32,443 nt of DNA, taken from Candidatus Magasanikiibacteriota bacterium. GTDB taxonomy: Bacteria; Patescibacteriota; Patescibacteriia; Magasanikbacterales; UBA922. Position numbers and translations under genes: made by a program. The notes below the pieces were generated by a model. That model ran no database searches, was not told the DNA's origin, and saw nothing but the letters and a program-made list of their open reading frames with translations. Where the stretch lies: the NCBI GenBank assembly GCA_016182415.1, contig JACPGR010000028.1, positions 1-32,443 on the forward strand, read 5' to 3'. Positions 7,941 to 14,715 of this stretch are shown here, one piece after another. Each line of letters starts with the position of its first letter. Position 1 is the first letter of the stretch.

Positions 7941-8052
7941 GGATACGAAATACGAAAGATACGAAATTACGAACACAACAATCACTTTCGTAATTTCGTA
8001 TCTTTCGTATTTCGTATCCCACATAATTTCGTATCTTTCGTATTTCGTATCC
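7941..8052. repeat. Perfect 33-bp inverted repeat plus a third arm
   Basis: The arm starting GGATACGAAATACGAAAG (7941-7973) is repeated as its exact reverse complement at 7987-8019 with a 13-nt loop. A third copy of 29 bp in the second orientation follows at 8024-8052. The arms are themselves built of ATACGAAA-like units. The element sits just after the ruvB stop, could end ruvB transcription as a long hairpin, and is not coding. Confidence 0.85.
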
Positions 8053-8064
8053 AATATATTACAT

Positions 8065-8310
8065 ATGATTTCTATTCCTCTCTACATTTTCCTCTTCCTC
8101 TACCTCATTTTTCTCTGCATATTTTTAGTTTTTTCTGCAGTCAATTTTTATCACGTAATTTCTACTGCATCTTTTACGACCGTAAGTTTTACCATGAGTG
8201 TAGTGGTATTTATTTTGACGATACTCACCTTATTTATCACCTGGCACTATATCGCTGATATTGATTGGAGACAAAGTCTCATAGTGTTTGATTCAAATTG
8301 GTTCAACTAA
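8065..8310 (+). CDS. Small two-helix membrane protein
   Basis: An 81-aa protein beginning MISIPLYIFLFLYLIFLC. Two hydrophobic segments (about residues 3-24 and 35-60) suggest an integral membrane protein with a short polar tail (DWRQSLIVFDSNWFN). In-frame codons upstream run through the hairpin repeat and are not taken as part of the gene. It ends 11 bp before the PH-domain-like membrane protein gene, so the two are probably co-transcribed. No family is recognised; its context with a bPH2 protein suggests a membrane role. Confidence 0.55.
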   Translation: MISIPLYIFLFLYLIFLCIFLVFSAVNFYHVISTASFTTVSFTMSVVVFILTILTLFITWHYIADIDWRQSLIVFDSNWFN

Positions 8311-8321
8311 CCTATACACGT

Positions 8322-8864
8322 ATGCACATGTCTGATGTTATCAAACAAAAAAGTTACGAACACATCGTGTTTGTACTGCGCCGACACTGGATCACCTTTA
8401 TTCCAATTGCATTTTTATTTATTATACTGTCGCTTGCGCCTGTCATAGTATATGTACTTATTGGCAACTTATTTCCGGATATTTTATTTAGTTCCACCAT
8501 ACAGCCACTCGCCATTCTATTCGGCAGTGCATTTTATTTATCGCTCTATTTATTTTTCTATGGACATTTTATCGATTTTTATCTGGATTTGTGGGTGGTA
8601 ACCAATGATATAATTGTAGATATCGAACAACATAATCTATTTCATCGTATTATTACCGAGCTTGATTTATTTCGCATTCAAGATGTGACGACACATGTCA
8701 AAGGTGTTTTTCCAACCTTGTTTGGATATGGAAATGTAGATATCAAAACCGCATCAAATAATTCGCATATTGTATTTTATAATGTAAAACATCCCAATCA
8801 TATTCGTGAACAGCTCATCCGACTTGCGGACGAAGATAGGAAGTTTCATCAGGGACAGGAATAA
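8322..8864 (+). CDS. Bacterial PH-domain (YdbS/YdbT-like) membrane protein
   Basis: A 180-aa protein starting MHMSDVIKQKSYEHIVFVLRRHW. Two transmembrane helices follow (about residues 25-50 and 60-85), then a soluble part WVVTNDIIVDIEQHNLFHRIITELDLFRIQDVTTHVKG and FGYGNVDIKTA, the repeated beta-strand pattern of the bacterial PH-like (bPH_2) domain found in YdbS/YdbT proteins. A TTG at 8298 would extend the frame into the upstream gene; the ATG at 8322 (or 8328) is preferred. It probably sits at the cytoplasmic membrane. The biochemical function of the family is poorly known. Confidence 0.75.
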   Translation: MHMSDVIKQKSYEHIVFVLRRHWITFIPIAFLFIILSLAPVIVYVLIGNLFPDILFSSTIQPLAILFGSAFYLSLYLFFYGHFIDFYLDLWVVTNDIIVDIEQHNLFHRIITELDLFRIQDVTTHVKGVFPTLFGYGNVDIKTASNNSHIVFYNVKHPNHIREQLIRLADEDRKFHQGQE

Positions 8865-8911
8865 AACTAAAAAATGTAACTCAAAGCTTTAGCTTTGACC
8901 ACAATACACAT

Positions 8912-9208
8912 ATGAATTGGTTTTTGTCCCTCACCTTTTATTCTCAAATAATTTCATTGTACTTAATTGCAATAAATCTTATTGCCTTTTTCGTCTACGG
9001 CATTGATAAAGCAAAATCACAACTTAGTTCTTCTCGTCGTATTTCTGAAAAAATGCTCTGGCTTCTCGCACTCATCGGCGGATCACTTGGAAGTCTGCTT
9101 GCCATGAAATTATTTCGACATAAGACGAAAAAACTTTCGTTTCAGGCGATGATGGCGGTGATACTTGCGATACAATTGGTTGGGGTGTTGATTGTGTTGT
9201 CTGTATAA
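8912..9208 (+). CDS. DUF1294 family membrane protein
   Basis: A 98-aa membrane protein. It shows the family pattern: first helix (SLYLIAINLIAFFVYG), then GIDKAKSQLSSSRRISEKMLWLLALIGGSLGSLLAMKLFRHKTKKLSF and a final helix (MAVILAIQLVGVLIVLSV). GIDK, the RI-E-LW segment and FRHKTKK are diagnostic. Function is unknown for the family. It is the last gene of a run of three small membrane proteins after ruvB and is followed at once by a complex inverted repeat (9211-9334). Confidence 0.85.
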   Translation: MNWFLSLTFYSQIISLYLIAINLIAFFVYGIDKAKSQLSSSRRISEKMLWLLALIGGSLGSLLAMKLFRHKTKKLSFQAMMAVILAIQLVGVLIVLSV

Positions 9209-9210
9209 CG

Positions 9211-9334
9211 ATGCAACTCTCCCCTCACCCCTCTCTTACGGAAGAGAGGGGAAACACATAAACCCGTGTCTCCTTTCTCTGTTCGGCTGAGCTCACAGCG
9301 AAGCTTCGGAAGAGAAAGGCGGGGATAGAGTTGC
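9211..9334. repeat. Compound inverted repeat, copy R1 (about 124 bp)
   Basis: The outer arms are GCAACTCTCCCC and GGGGATAGAGTTGC. Inside are two hairpins, one around CCCTCTCTTACGGAAGAGAGGG and one around CCTTTCTCT...AGAGAAAGG, giving a cloverleaf-like fold. Related copies lie at 18567-18697, 19806-19882 (half) and 21301-21457. This copy has an extra insert between the arms of the second hairpin. It begins 2 bp past the DUF1294 stop codon. Confidence 0.8.
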
Positions 9335-9361
9335 TTCACCTAAAGGTGAGTTGCGTGAATC

Positions 9362-9394
9362 AAAAAACCATTCGAAATTCTCGAATGGTTTTTT
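9362..9394. terminator. Bidirectional terminator
   Basis: A perfect 14-bp stem AAAAAACCATTCGA (9362-9375) / TCGAATGGTTTTTT (9381-9394) with loop AATTC. Both strands end in a T run, so it can stop the plus-strand membrane protein unit and the minus-strand hydrolase-like gene. Confidence 0.85.
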
Positions 9395-9431
9395 GATAGG
9401 CTCTAAATCTGATATATCTCAGACCCATAGT

Positions 9432-9487
9432 GTCGAGCCCTCCTTGTTTTTTCTCCTTGGGTTGTTGTGTGCTTTGTAAGGCTCGAC
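9432..9487. repeat. Inverted repeat downstream of the GC-rich hydrolase-like gene
   Basis: GTCGAGCC (9432-9439) is repeated inverted as GGCTCGAC (9480-9487), about 10 bp beyond the stop of the minus-strand gene. The 40-nt loop contains a shorter CCTCCTTG/CCTTGGG repeat. No T tract follows, so it is not a classic terminator, and integron attC core sequences were not found in it. Confidence 0.45.
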
Positions 9488-9497
9488 GGGGTATGGC

Positions 9498-10334
9498 TTA
9501 GCTCAGCCCGAGGATCTGCTTGAGCTTGGCCACGTCTGCATCGTGGGGCTCCAAGGTCTCCGGCTGTACCATGCAGTGAGTCGTCTTCGGCCCCGGAAGA
9601 TGGATGATGACCTTGTCAGGATCTCCACCCACCTCCTCAACCGCCTCACGCAACTTGCCGTAGGGGATAAGCCGATCGTCTCTCGAGACGATGATTCGGA
9701 ATCGATCTCCGAACCAATCGTGGACGAAGTCCAGATCGTCCATGTAGCCACCCCCCAGCAAGAACTGCAGTAGAAGCAAAGACGAATCAGGTGTGAGGAA
9801 TCGTCTCTTGTATATCCTACCTACATGGCACGTCTGAGAATTCGCGAATGCCGTGGTCGCCACCCACGACGAGACGATCGTGCCGAAGAACGGAATGACC
9901 AGCCCGAGTACACAGAGTGGTGTGATCCGCCCTGCACCATTCTTCCAGAACGGTATGTATTTTGCCTGCCCCCACCTCTGAGGGGCCACTGGCCCGAGGG
10001 GACAGACAAACCTAATCCGGTCTCGCTCATTGTCAGTGAGCCTGGCGATGGCCCACATCTGCGAGGGGGTGCCGATGCTATGGCTAGTGCTGATGAAGTC
10101 GTACTGTGGATACTTCTTCATCAACCACTTGATCCATGCAAGGGTCGCCCGTCTGTGCATTCCGAGTGAGACCCACCCGAGCAGACACCGCCAAACCGGC
10201 ATGATGAACATGTTCTGTCCCGGGCGACGCACATCGAATACCTCCACTCCCAGCATCTTTAGGATGGGGAGGAAGAGGTGCGCGAAGCCAAGGACATTAA
10301 TGATCGCGATCTGACGACCATTTTTACTCTCCAT
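9498..10334 (-). CDS. Alpha/beta-hydrolase-like protein of unknown role, GC-rich
   Basis: A 278-aa protein not assigned to a named family. A possible Ser-His-Asp hydrolase core can be traced: a nucleophile-elbow-like STSHSIGTP in the first third, an acidic turn RIIVSRDDRLIPYGKL, and a late GPKTTHCMV histidine. This matches the alpha/beta-hydrolase order but has Ser rather than Gly at the first position of the elbow. Hydrophobic stretches (about 135-165) may be buried or membrane-associated. The gene is visibly richer in G and C than its neighbours and has a clear Shine-Dalgarno AGGAG (10343-10347) 8 nt before the ATG, unlike most host genes here. It shares a palindromic promoter region with the secreted-protein gene on the other side of the IS982 copy. 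Horizontal acquisition is inferred. Confidence 0.6.
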   Translation of the reverse strand: MESKNGRQIAIINVLGFAHLFLPILKMLGVEVFDVRRPGQNMFIMPVWRCLLGWVSLGMHRRATLAWIKWLMKKYPQYDFISTSHSIGTPSQMWAIARLTDNERDRIRFVCPLGPVAPQRWGQAKYIPFWKNGAGRITPLCVLGLVIPFFGTIVSSWVATTAFANSQTCHVGRIYKRRFLTPDSSLLLLQFLLGGGYMDDLDFVHDWFGDRFRIIVSRDDRLIPYGKLREAVEEVGGDPDKVIIHLPGPKTTHCMVQPETLEPHDADVAKLKQILGLS

Positions 10335-10426
10335 TTGTACGTCTCCTTTTGACCCGTCTCCGCAGGTCGGTTAATGAACTTCCTCGCGCCAAAACAAAGC
10401 CCGTCACCTTAACACAATATCCACAG

Positions 10427-10472
10427 ATTTGTCAAGACTAGTGTTGACAAATTAGTCATACTGCTTTAGTGT
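10427..10472. promoter_or_regulatory. Back-to-back promoters over a 26-bp palindrome
   Basis: ATTTGTCAA (10427-10435) and TTGACAAAT (10444-10452) form a perfect 9-bp inverted repeat with an 8-bp centre, and each arm contains a TTGACA -35 box. On the plus strand a TAGTGT -10 (10467-10472) follows at 17 bp. On the minus strand the -10 candidate (TTAAGG, 10407-10412) is weak. The arrangement would let one dimeric regulator control the hydrolase-like gene and the secreted-protein gene together. Confidence 0.5.
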
Positions 10473-10487
10473 GCAATTAACTCAAGC

Positions 10488-10494
10488 CACCAAG
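10488..10494. repeat. Left target-site duplication of the IS982-like element
   Basis: CACCAAG directly before the left terminal repeat is repeated exactly at 11551-11557 after the right terminal repeat. Joining the two flanks gives an unbroken promoter, Shine-Dalgarno and ATG for the gene at 11569. Confidence 0.8.
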
Positions 10495-10540
10495 CTTTGA
10501 ATTACGAAACTCCCCCAAATACCCAAAATCTGCTATACTA

Positions 10541-10566
10541 AAAAAGACACCGCTAGGTGTCTTTTT
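10541..10566 (+). terminator. Hairpin terminator inside the left end of the IS
   Basis: AAAAAGACACC (10541-10551), loop GCTA, GGTGTCTTTTT (10556-10566) form a perfect 11-bp stem ending in T residues. A TATACT hexamer lies at 10534-10539. It would stop readthrough from the plus-strand promoter at 10444 into the transposase. Confidence 0.75.
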
Positions 10567-10592
10567 ATTATCAACTGCCTGTCAAGGAGTGT

Positions 10593-11427
10593 ATGCAATC
10601 TGCTACATTCATCCAAATTCAGACGGTTGTTACAGCGTCAATTTAGTCTGGTCAACAGTAGTGAAACTCCGACCAGTGGTCGACCGAGGAAAATACCTCA
10701 GATTGATGCAATTACTTTTGCATTGTACCAACATACCAGCACCCGCGCAACTAAGAAATCAGTATATCTGGATTTTAAAGATGAGCTCGGTTGTTCATAC
10801 AAAACTTTTGTCGTGTCAGTTAATGCTGCGATGGAAATTTCTGTACGTATCTTGTTTCTTATCATGATGATAAACAAACATCATCAACATCTCATCAAAT
10901 ACACGGATGCAACTGATATTCCGGTATGTCTCAAAAAGAACGCGGATTCACACAAAACTATGGCCGCTTTCGCACAACTCGGGAGGAGTACCAAAGGATG
11001 GTTTTTTGGCTTAAAATTAACGTTTACGAGAGATTCGGAGGGGAGATTATTAGCATTAAAATTTACGAGTGCCAATGCCAACGATCGAGAGATATTTCGA
11101 GAAATTAATCAAGATATTTATGGCATTATCGTGGCTGACGCCGGCTATGTATCCAAACAATTGGAACAAGACATGAATGTAGATAAGAAAAGATGGGTAC
11201 TAATTCGACCATTCAAAACTATGAAAAAGATGATGACACCATAGCAAGAACAACTATACAAAGGACGATTTCAAATTGAATTTGATTTCCGTTCACTTAA
11301 GATGTTTCATGGTCTTATTACCTCATTACCACGATCCGTCAATGGCTATCTTGCAAACTATATTCATGCCATTACCTCATTTGTTTTAGGACAAATCATC
11401 TGCAGAACACAAATTCAATCTGCATAA
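10593..11427 (+). pseudogene. IS982-type DDE transposase, broken
   Basis: A Shine-Dalgarno GGAG precedes ATG 10593 (MQSATFIQIQTV...), but that frame stops at 10644. The conserved protein continues in another frame from about 10627 (GRPRKIPQIDAITFALYQ, then the DDE core). The first Asp lies in TDATDIPVC, followed by STKGWFFGLKLTF, and the second in IIVADAGYVS. The frame meets TAG at 11242-11244 and resumes as LYKGRFQIEFDFRSLKMF, carrying the catalytic Glu, to TAA at 11425-11427. One frameshift plus one nonsense codon make an active enzyme unlikely, though programmed frameshifting or readthrough cannot be excluded. Combined length, about 280 aa, is normal for the family. Confidence 0.85.
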
Positions 11428-11568
11428 GCATATACACAAACACGGAGTTTCACATATGTAACAATACGTTTCATACACAAAACCTCACTGACGTGAGGTA
11501 TCTTTGGTTTGGGTTGAAAAAAGTGAGTTAATGAATTTCGTAATTCAAAGCACCAAGGAGGTGGAATC

Positions 11569-11949
11569 ATGAGAAGGGCATTCACGCCCATCGTGGTCCT
11601 CGTGACGCTGGCACTGTTCGCCAGCACCGCGTGGGCCGAGTCCCCCGTCCAGACCCGCGCCGGGTCGAAAACGGGCGTCAACCACAACTCGGACACCAAG
11701 ACCCCAGCGGTCAAGGTGTCCACCAACAAGTTCGCCGGCAAGATGGCCATCGCGAACATCCTGTCGTCGAATACGAGTGGCTTCACGAACAAGATCGCCA
11801 TCGCCATTCCGGCGAAGTCGACCAAGTTCGTCATGGGCCACGGCTCGGGCGGGATGGGCTTCAAGGGCACGGGCACCACCGGCGAGGTCCACAAGACCAA
11901 GCCGAAGGCGCGCCCGACGCGACGCTGCCCCACGCCACTCCGGGAGTAG
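11569..11949 (+). CDS. Small secreted protein, GC-rich
   Basis: A 126-aa protein with a clear Sec signal peptide: MRRAFTPIVVLVTLALFASTAWA, cleavage likely after AWA near residue 23. The mature part is Thr/Lys/Ala/Gly-rich and low in aromatic residues (KTGVNHNSDTKTPAVKVSTNK, GHGSGGMGFKGTGTTGEVHK), with a basic Pro-rich tail. No family is recognised. The Shine-Dalgarno AAGGAGGTGG is 4-5 nt from the ATG and among the strongest in the window. GC content and codon use clearly differ from the flanks, suggesting transfer. An IS982 copy ends 18 bp upstream and separates the gene from the promoter at 10444, so expression may be reduced. Two GC-rich hairpins follow the stop (about 11975-12016). Confidence 0.65.
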   Translation: MRRAFTPIVVLVTLALFASTAWAESPVQTRAGSKTGVNHNSDTKTPAVKVSTNKFAGKMAIANILSSNTSGFTNKIAIAIPAKSTKFVMGHGSGGMGFKGTGTTGEVHKTKPKARPTRRCPTPLRE

Positions 11950-11974
11950 ACGTCACTCTGACGCCTAGCTCCCA

Positions 11975-12016
11975 CGCGTCCTTCGGACGCGCCTCATTCG
12001 ACCTTCGGGTCGGGTG
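11975..12016. repeat. Two tandem UUCG hairpins
   Basis: GCGTCC-TTCG-GGACGC-like and CGACC-TTCG-GGTCG hairpins follow the secreted-protein gene. They are GC-rich like that gene and lack a T tract. They may protect the 3' end of the mRNA. Confidence 0.5.
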
Positions 12017-12056
12017 TGGCGCTCCAGAGGACGCGCACACATCACTTTTTTACAAA

Positions 12057-12090
12057 AAAATAATGCTTTTCCAAGCATTATTTTATTTTT
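12057..12090. terminator. Bidirectional terminator
   Basis: AAAATAATGCTT (12057-12068), loop TTCC, AAGCATTATTTT (12073-12084), then ATTTTT. It separates the plus-strand GC-rich gene from the convergent methyltransferase fragment. Confidence 0.85.
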
Positions 12091-12099
12091 AGTACATTC

Positions 12100-12618
12100 C
12101 TATTTCTTCCTCGCCCAAACGTATATTGTATCTTTATACCTGCGAGATTTTTTATTTTCTTTTGTTACGATAGTCCGCACATCAAAATCCACAAAACCAT
12201 TTCTACTCAATTCCTCAACAATAATTTTTTCATCCACAGGCGTTGCCGAAATCTTTTTTTCCCCAGAACGATAAAACATTGCGTTTTTGAGAGAACAAAG
12301 ATAAATGAATTTTTCCGAATCAACTAAATTGGAAATATTTTTGATATATTTTTTGTATTGACTAAGACTGTTGGTAATTGACTCCGGACAAAACGGTACA
12401 AACACAATATCGGGACGCATGTTTTTCACATTATCCGGATTTGGATCGACCGCAAGTGGGTTTTCTTGTCCCACGTCTATCTCAACTGGCTCAGTAGATT
12501 TTATCGACACCGTTTCTTCAACAGAAAAAAATCCGTACCTCGCACCAGTATGCTGTTCAAACAGATAATATACAAAATCAGAAAATTCTTCATAGTATTT
12601 TGTTTTTCGGGTTAACAC
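12100..12618 (-). pseudogene. NNMT/NAS-like methyltransferase, 3' fragment
   Basis: This 172-codon frame (GTG at 12618 is merely the first possible start) is the C-terminal part of a methyltransferase whose N-terminal part is at 12769-13596. It starts VLTRKTKYYEEFSDFVYYLFEQHTG, matching the helix that follows motif I in NNMT-type enzymes. It then has RPDIVFVPFCPESITNSLSQYKKYIKNI, a motif IV-like region, and ends KFIYLCSLKNAMFYRSGEKKISATPVDEKIIVEELSRNGFVDFDVRTI...YVWARKK, which resembles the closing strands of NNMT/PNMT/TEMT proteins. A 127-bp MITE separates the two parts. Without it the frame is continuous and 453 codons long. Independent translation of this piece would lack the SAM site. Confidence 0.75.
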
Positions 12619-12637
12619 ATTATTTTTACAACCCGTA

Positions 12638-12645
12638 AATTGTTT
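12638..12645. repeat. Left target-site duplication of MITE-1
   Basis: AATTGTTT at 12638-12645 is repeated exactly at 12773-12780 on the other side of the element. The pair marks the insertion point in the methyltransferase gene. Confidence 0.85.
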
Positions 12646-12772
12646 GTAACTACTCAGCCCCTCAAATTACTTGGCTAATATAAGCAAAATTTAAGTATTC
12701 AATGGCTTCGTATAAAACAATATAATCTGCTTAAATAAGCCAAAATACTTGTCAAGGGTGGTGAGTAGTTAC
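12646..12772. mobile_element. MITE-1, 127-bp non-autonomous element
   Basis: The termini are GTAACTACTCA and TGAGTAGTTAC. The inverted homology continues imperfectly for about 40 bp on each side (TTGGCTAATATAAGCA against TGCTTAAATAAGCCAA). There is no coding capacity. It is flanked by exact 8-bp duplications AATTGTTT. The same GTAACTACTCACC terminus occurs on the larger compound repeat at 19806, and a related one on the copy at 21301-21457, suggesting a shared mobilising transposase that is not in this window. Confidence 0.85.
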
Positions 12773-13596
12773 AATTGTTTCATGATTTCATTGTTTCGCT
12801 CATCATAATCAGCTGGAACAATAGTCTTTATTTCTGGAATCATCGACCACACAAATGCTTCATACGGAATTGGTCCATTACCAACAATGAGAACGGTACT
12901 ATTTTTTGGTAAATATGCACGTTTTGCACAGAGAGTTTCGTAGTAATTTATTGTTACAGTAAGATCTTCTGTACTAATAGCCGAATAATAATAATTTGTA
13001 TATTCCACGGGATTAAAATCCTTGAATCTACCAAGCTCAGATACTGTGTTACGCAATGCCTCGCGTATTCCAATATCATGAGGTAAATATGGTTTTTCTG
13101 TACCGGTCCCGATTAAATAGTATAATTCAAGCGTTGGTGGAACTTTTCCAGGCGGTAAATTTTTTAGTTCCTCATAAATCTGCATCAAATCCACAGGTGA
13201 GACCGATCGATAAATTGAACGGATCCAATGCCCCACATCAAAGCGGACTTCCAGATATGCATACGCCCATCGCAAAAATGCACTGGATAAGGGATAGCCC
13301 TGATTAACAATATAATCAATAATTTCAAGTGGATGTGTGGGAATAAAATGAAAAAGGCTCCGCCCTCTTCGGTACGGATCCTTATTTTGAAATGCATTTA
13401 CCACAATACTACGAATAAAATTTGCTTGTGTTTTGTTGAAAATTGGTGATACAAATTTTGTGTCAATATATACTTCCCGTAGACTATTTCCAGAAAATTC
13501 TTCTTGAAAGGCATTAAGAAGATATTCATAATATGCTTCAACCTCAGTAGAAGAAATCAAATCCACACGACAAAAAGTTGCTTTGTTTTCGACCAT
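12769..13596 (-). pseudogene. NNMT/NAS-like methyltransferase, 5' fragment
   Basis: The N-terminal 275 codons of the same gene as 12100-12618. Residues 200-235 (FNPVEYTNYYYSAISTEDLTVTINYYETLC) resemble the region before the SAM site in NNMT-type enzymes. STVLIVGNGPIPYEAF is motif I with the GxGP loop shared with nicotianamine-synthase-like enzymes, and TIVPADYDERNNEIMKQ is the acidic motif II. The frame stops right where MITE-1 begins. The start lies 10 bp after the ychF stop, so the gene was probably co-transcribed with ychF. The N-terminal 190 residues are of unknown fold. The substrate of the intact enzyme cannot be named. The fragment keeps the SAM site but loses the rest of the catalytic fold. 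Confidence 0.75.
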
Positions 13597-13606
13597 ATCT
13601 CAATCA

Positions 13607-14710
13607 CTAAGTCGCCACATGAAAATAACACACATCCCCATCTTGCACGATATAATCCTTCCCAACAAGCTTCATCTTCCCTTGCTCTTTGACACCACTC
13701 CACCCACCCGCTTCGACAAAATCTTTCCAATTTGCAATGTCCGCTTTGATATAGCCTTTGATAAAATCCGTGTGGATAACTCCGGCAGCGTCTGGACCCA
13801 ATGTCCCTGCAGGACAGGTCCACGCCCGTGTTTCCGGTACTCCAGATGTAAGAAACGTAATCAAATCAAGCAAGGTATATCCCGCAAGAATAACTTTATC
13901 CAGTCCAGACTGTTCCATCCCCAAATCTTTCATAAATTCTTTCGCATCTTCAATCGATAATTCCCCAAGCTCTGCTTCAATTTTAGCATTGATATACACA
14001 TGTGGTATGTCATATTCAATCACAAATGCTTCGCCCGCCGTAGCTTTAGCGGAGGAGGGTTCCTTGTTACTTGTATCTTGGTCATTATTCACGACGTACA
14101 TCATCGGCTTCATCGTCAACAAATGCAAATCTCGTACAACAAGTACTTCATCTTTAGTAAATTCTAATTGTCGCGCAGGCTTTCCGGTCTGTAAATGTGC
14201 GTCAATCCGTGTAAGCACATCAAGTTCAAGCTGTATTTCTTTGGGGATGACACCTTTTGCTTTTCCGTGTGCAGTCTTGAGTCGCTTGCTTACGGTCTGC
14301 CAATCAGCAAGAACAAGTTCAAGATTGATGATATCGGCATCATCTTTTGGATCAATTCTATTTTGTACATGTGTCACATTTCCATCAGAAAATGATCGAA
14401 CAACCTGCACAATCGCATCTACTTCGCGAATATGAGACAAAAATTTGTTTCCAAGCCCCTCTCCCTCGCTTGCGCCTTTCACAATTCCGGCAATGTCAAT
14501 AAATTCAATTGCAGTCGGAATAATTTTCGCCGCCTTCGACACTTCCGCAAGTGGCGCAAGCCGTGCATCAGGCACTTCAACAATACCGACATTGGGTTCA
14601 ATGGTACAAAACGGATAATTCTGTGCGTCAGCCTGCTTGCTTCGCGTCAGGGCGTTAAAAAGTGTAGATTTCCCAACATTAGGGAGTCCGACGATACCGA
14701 GTGAGAGCAT
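13607..14710 (-). CDS. ychF: Ribosome-associated ATPase YchF (Obg family)
   Basis: YchF/OLA1 (367 aa) is a P-loop NTPase of the Obg group that binds ribosomes and prefers ATP. It starts MLSLGIVGLPNVGKSTLFNAL (P-loop GLPNVGKS, 8-15). NYPFCTIEPN is the switch I signature, DIAGIVKGASEGEGLGNKFL the G3 region, and the C-terminal TGS-like domain ends IVQDGDVCYFHVAT. Upstream in-frame codons to 14812 are derived from an intergenic repeat and were left out. The protein carries an unusual loop SSAKATAGE at about 219-227, encoded by a hairpin-type repeat (14027-14062), inserted just after the NTPase specificity region (MMYVVNNDQD). Length is near the usual 363 aa. The split methyltransferase gene lies directly downstream. 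Confidence 0.96.
   Translation of the reverse strand: MLSLGIVGLPNVGKSTLFNALTRSKQADAQNYPFCTIEPNVGIVEVPDARLAPLAEVSKAAKIIPTAIEFIDIAGIVKGASEGEGLGNKFLSHIREVDAIVQVVRSFSDGNVTHVQNRIDPKDDADIINLELVLADWQTVSKRLKTAHGKAKGVIPKEIQLELDVLTRIDAHLQTGKPARQLEFTKDEVLVVRDLHLLTMKPMMYVVNNDQDTSNKEPSSAKATAGEAFVIEYDIPHVYINAKIEAELGELSIEDAKEFMKDLGMEQSGLDKVILAGYTLLDLITFLTSGVPETRAWTCPAGTLGPDAAGVIHTDFIKGYIKADIANWKDFVEAGGWSGVKEQGKMKLVGKDYIVQDGDVCYFHVAT
14027..14062. repeat. Repeat unit inserted in-frame in ychF
   Basis: The plus-strand core CCGCCGTAGCTTTAGCGGAG forms a hairpin-like sequence (CCGC...GCGG) and encodes SSAKATAGEAF on the minus strand. I know this peptide from insertions in proteins of parcubacterial genomes; that recollection should be checked. 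It falls in a surface loop and keeps the frame. Confidence 0.55.
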
Positions 14711-14715
14711 AAGGA

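Larger units (their letters stand above)
10495..11550 (+). mobile_element. IS982-type insertion sequence, degenerate (1056 bp)
   Basis: The element is bounded by inverted repeats CTTTGAATTACGAAA (10495-10509) and TTTCGTAATTCAAAG (11536-11550) and flanked by the 7-bp duplication CACCAAG. It encodes one transposase-like frame, now broken by a frameshift and a TAG. Size and single-gene layout fit IS982. A hairpin terminator (10541-10566) lies just inside the left end, before the transposase start, as some insertion sequences have to block outside transcription. It landed exactly between the promoter and the Shine-Dalgarno of the gene at 11569. Confidence 0.85.

Noticed and set aside
7941-8052. 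CRISPR array
   Set aside because: The repeats are inverted and have no regular unique spacers. No array was found anywhere in the window.
7939-8064. Upstream extension of the small membrane protein and an overlapping minus-strand frame
   Set aside because: Both are translations of the hairpin repeat (repeated DTKYERYEI-like peptide) and carry no independent sign of coding.
9432-9487. Integron attC site next to a cassette-like gene
   Set aside because: The inverted repeat lacks the GTTRRRY/RYYYAAC core sites and no integrase is present.
11415-12092. Several long frames overlapping the secreted-protein gene on both strands
   Set aside because: They are shadow frames that are common in GC-rich DNA; only the frame at 11569 has a Shine-Dalgarno site and a signal peptide.
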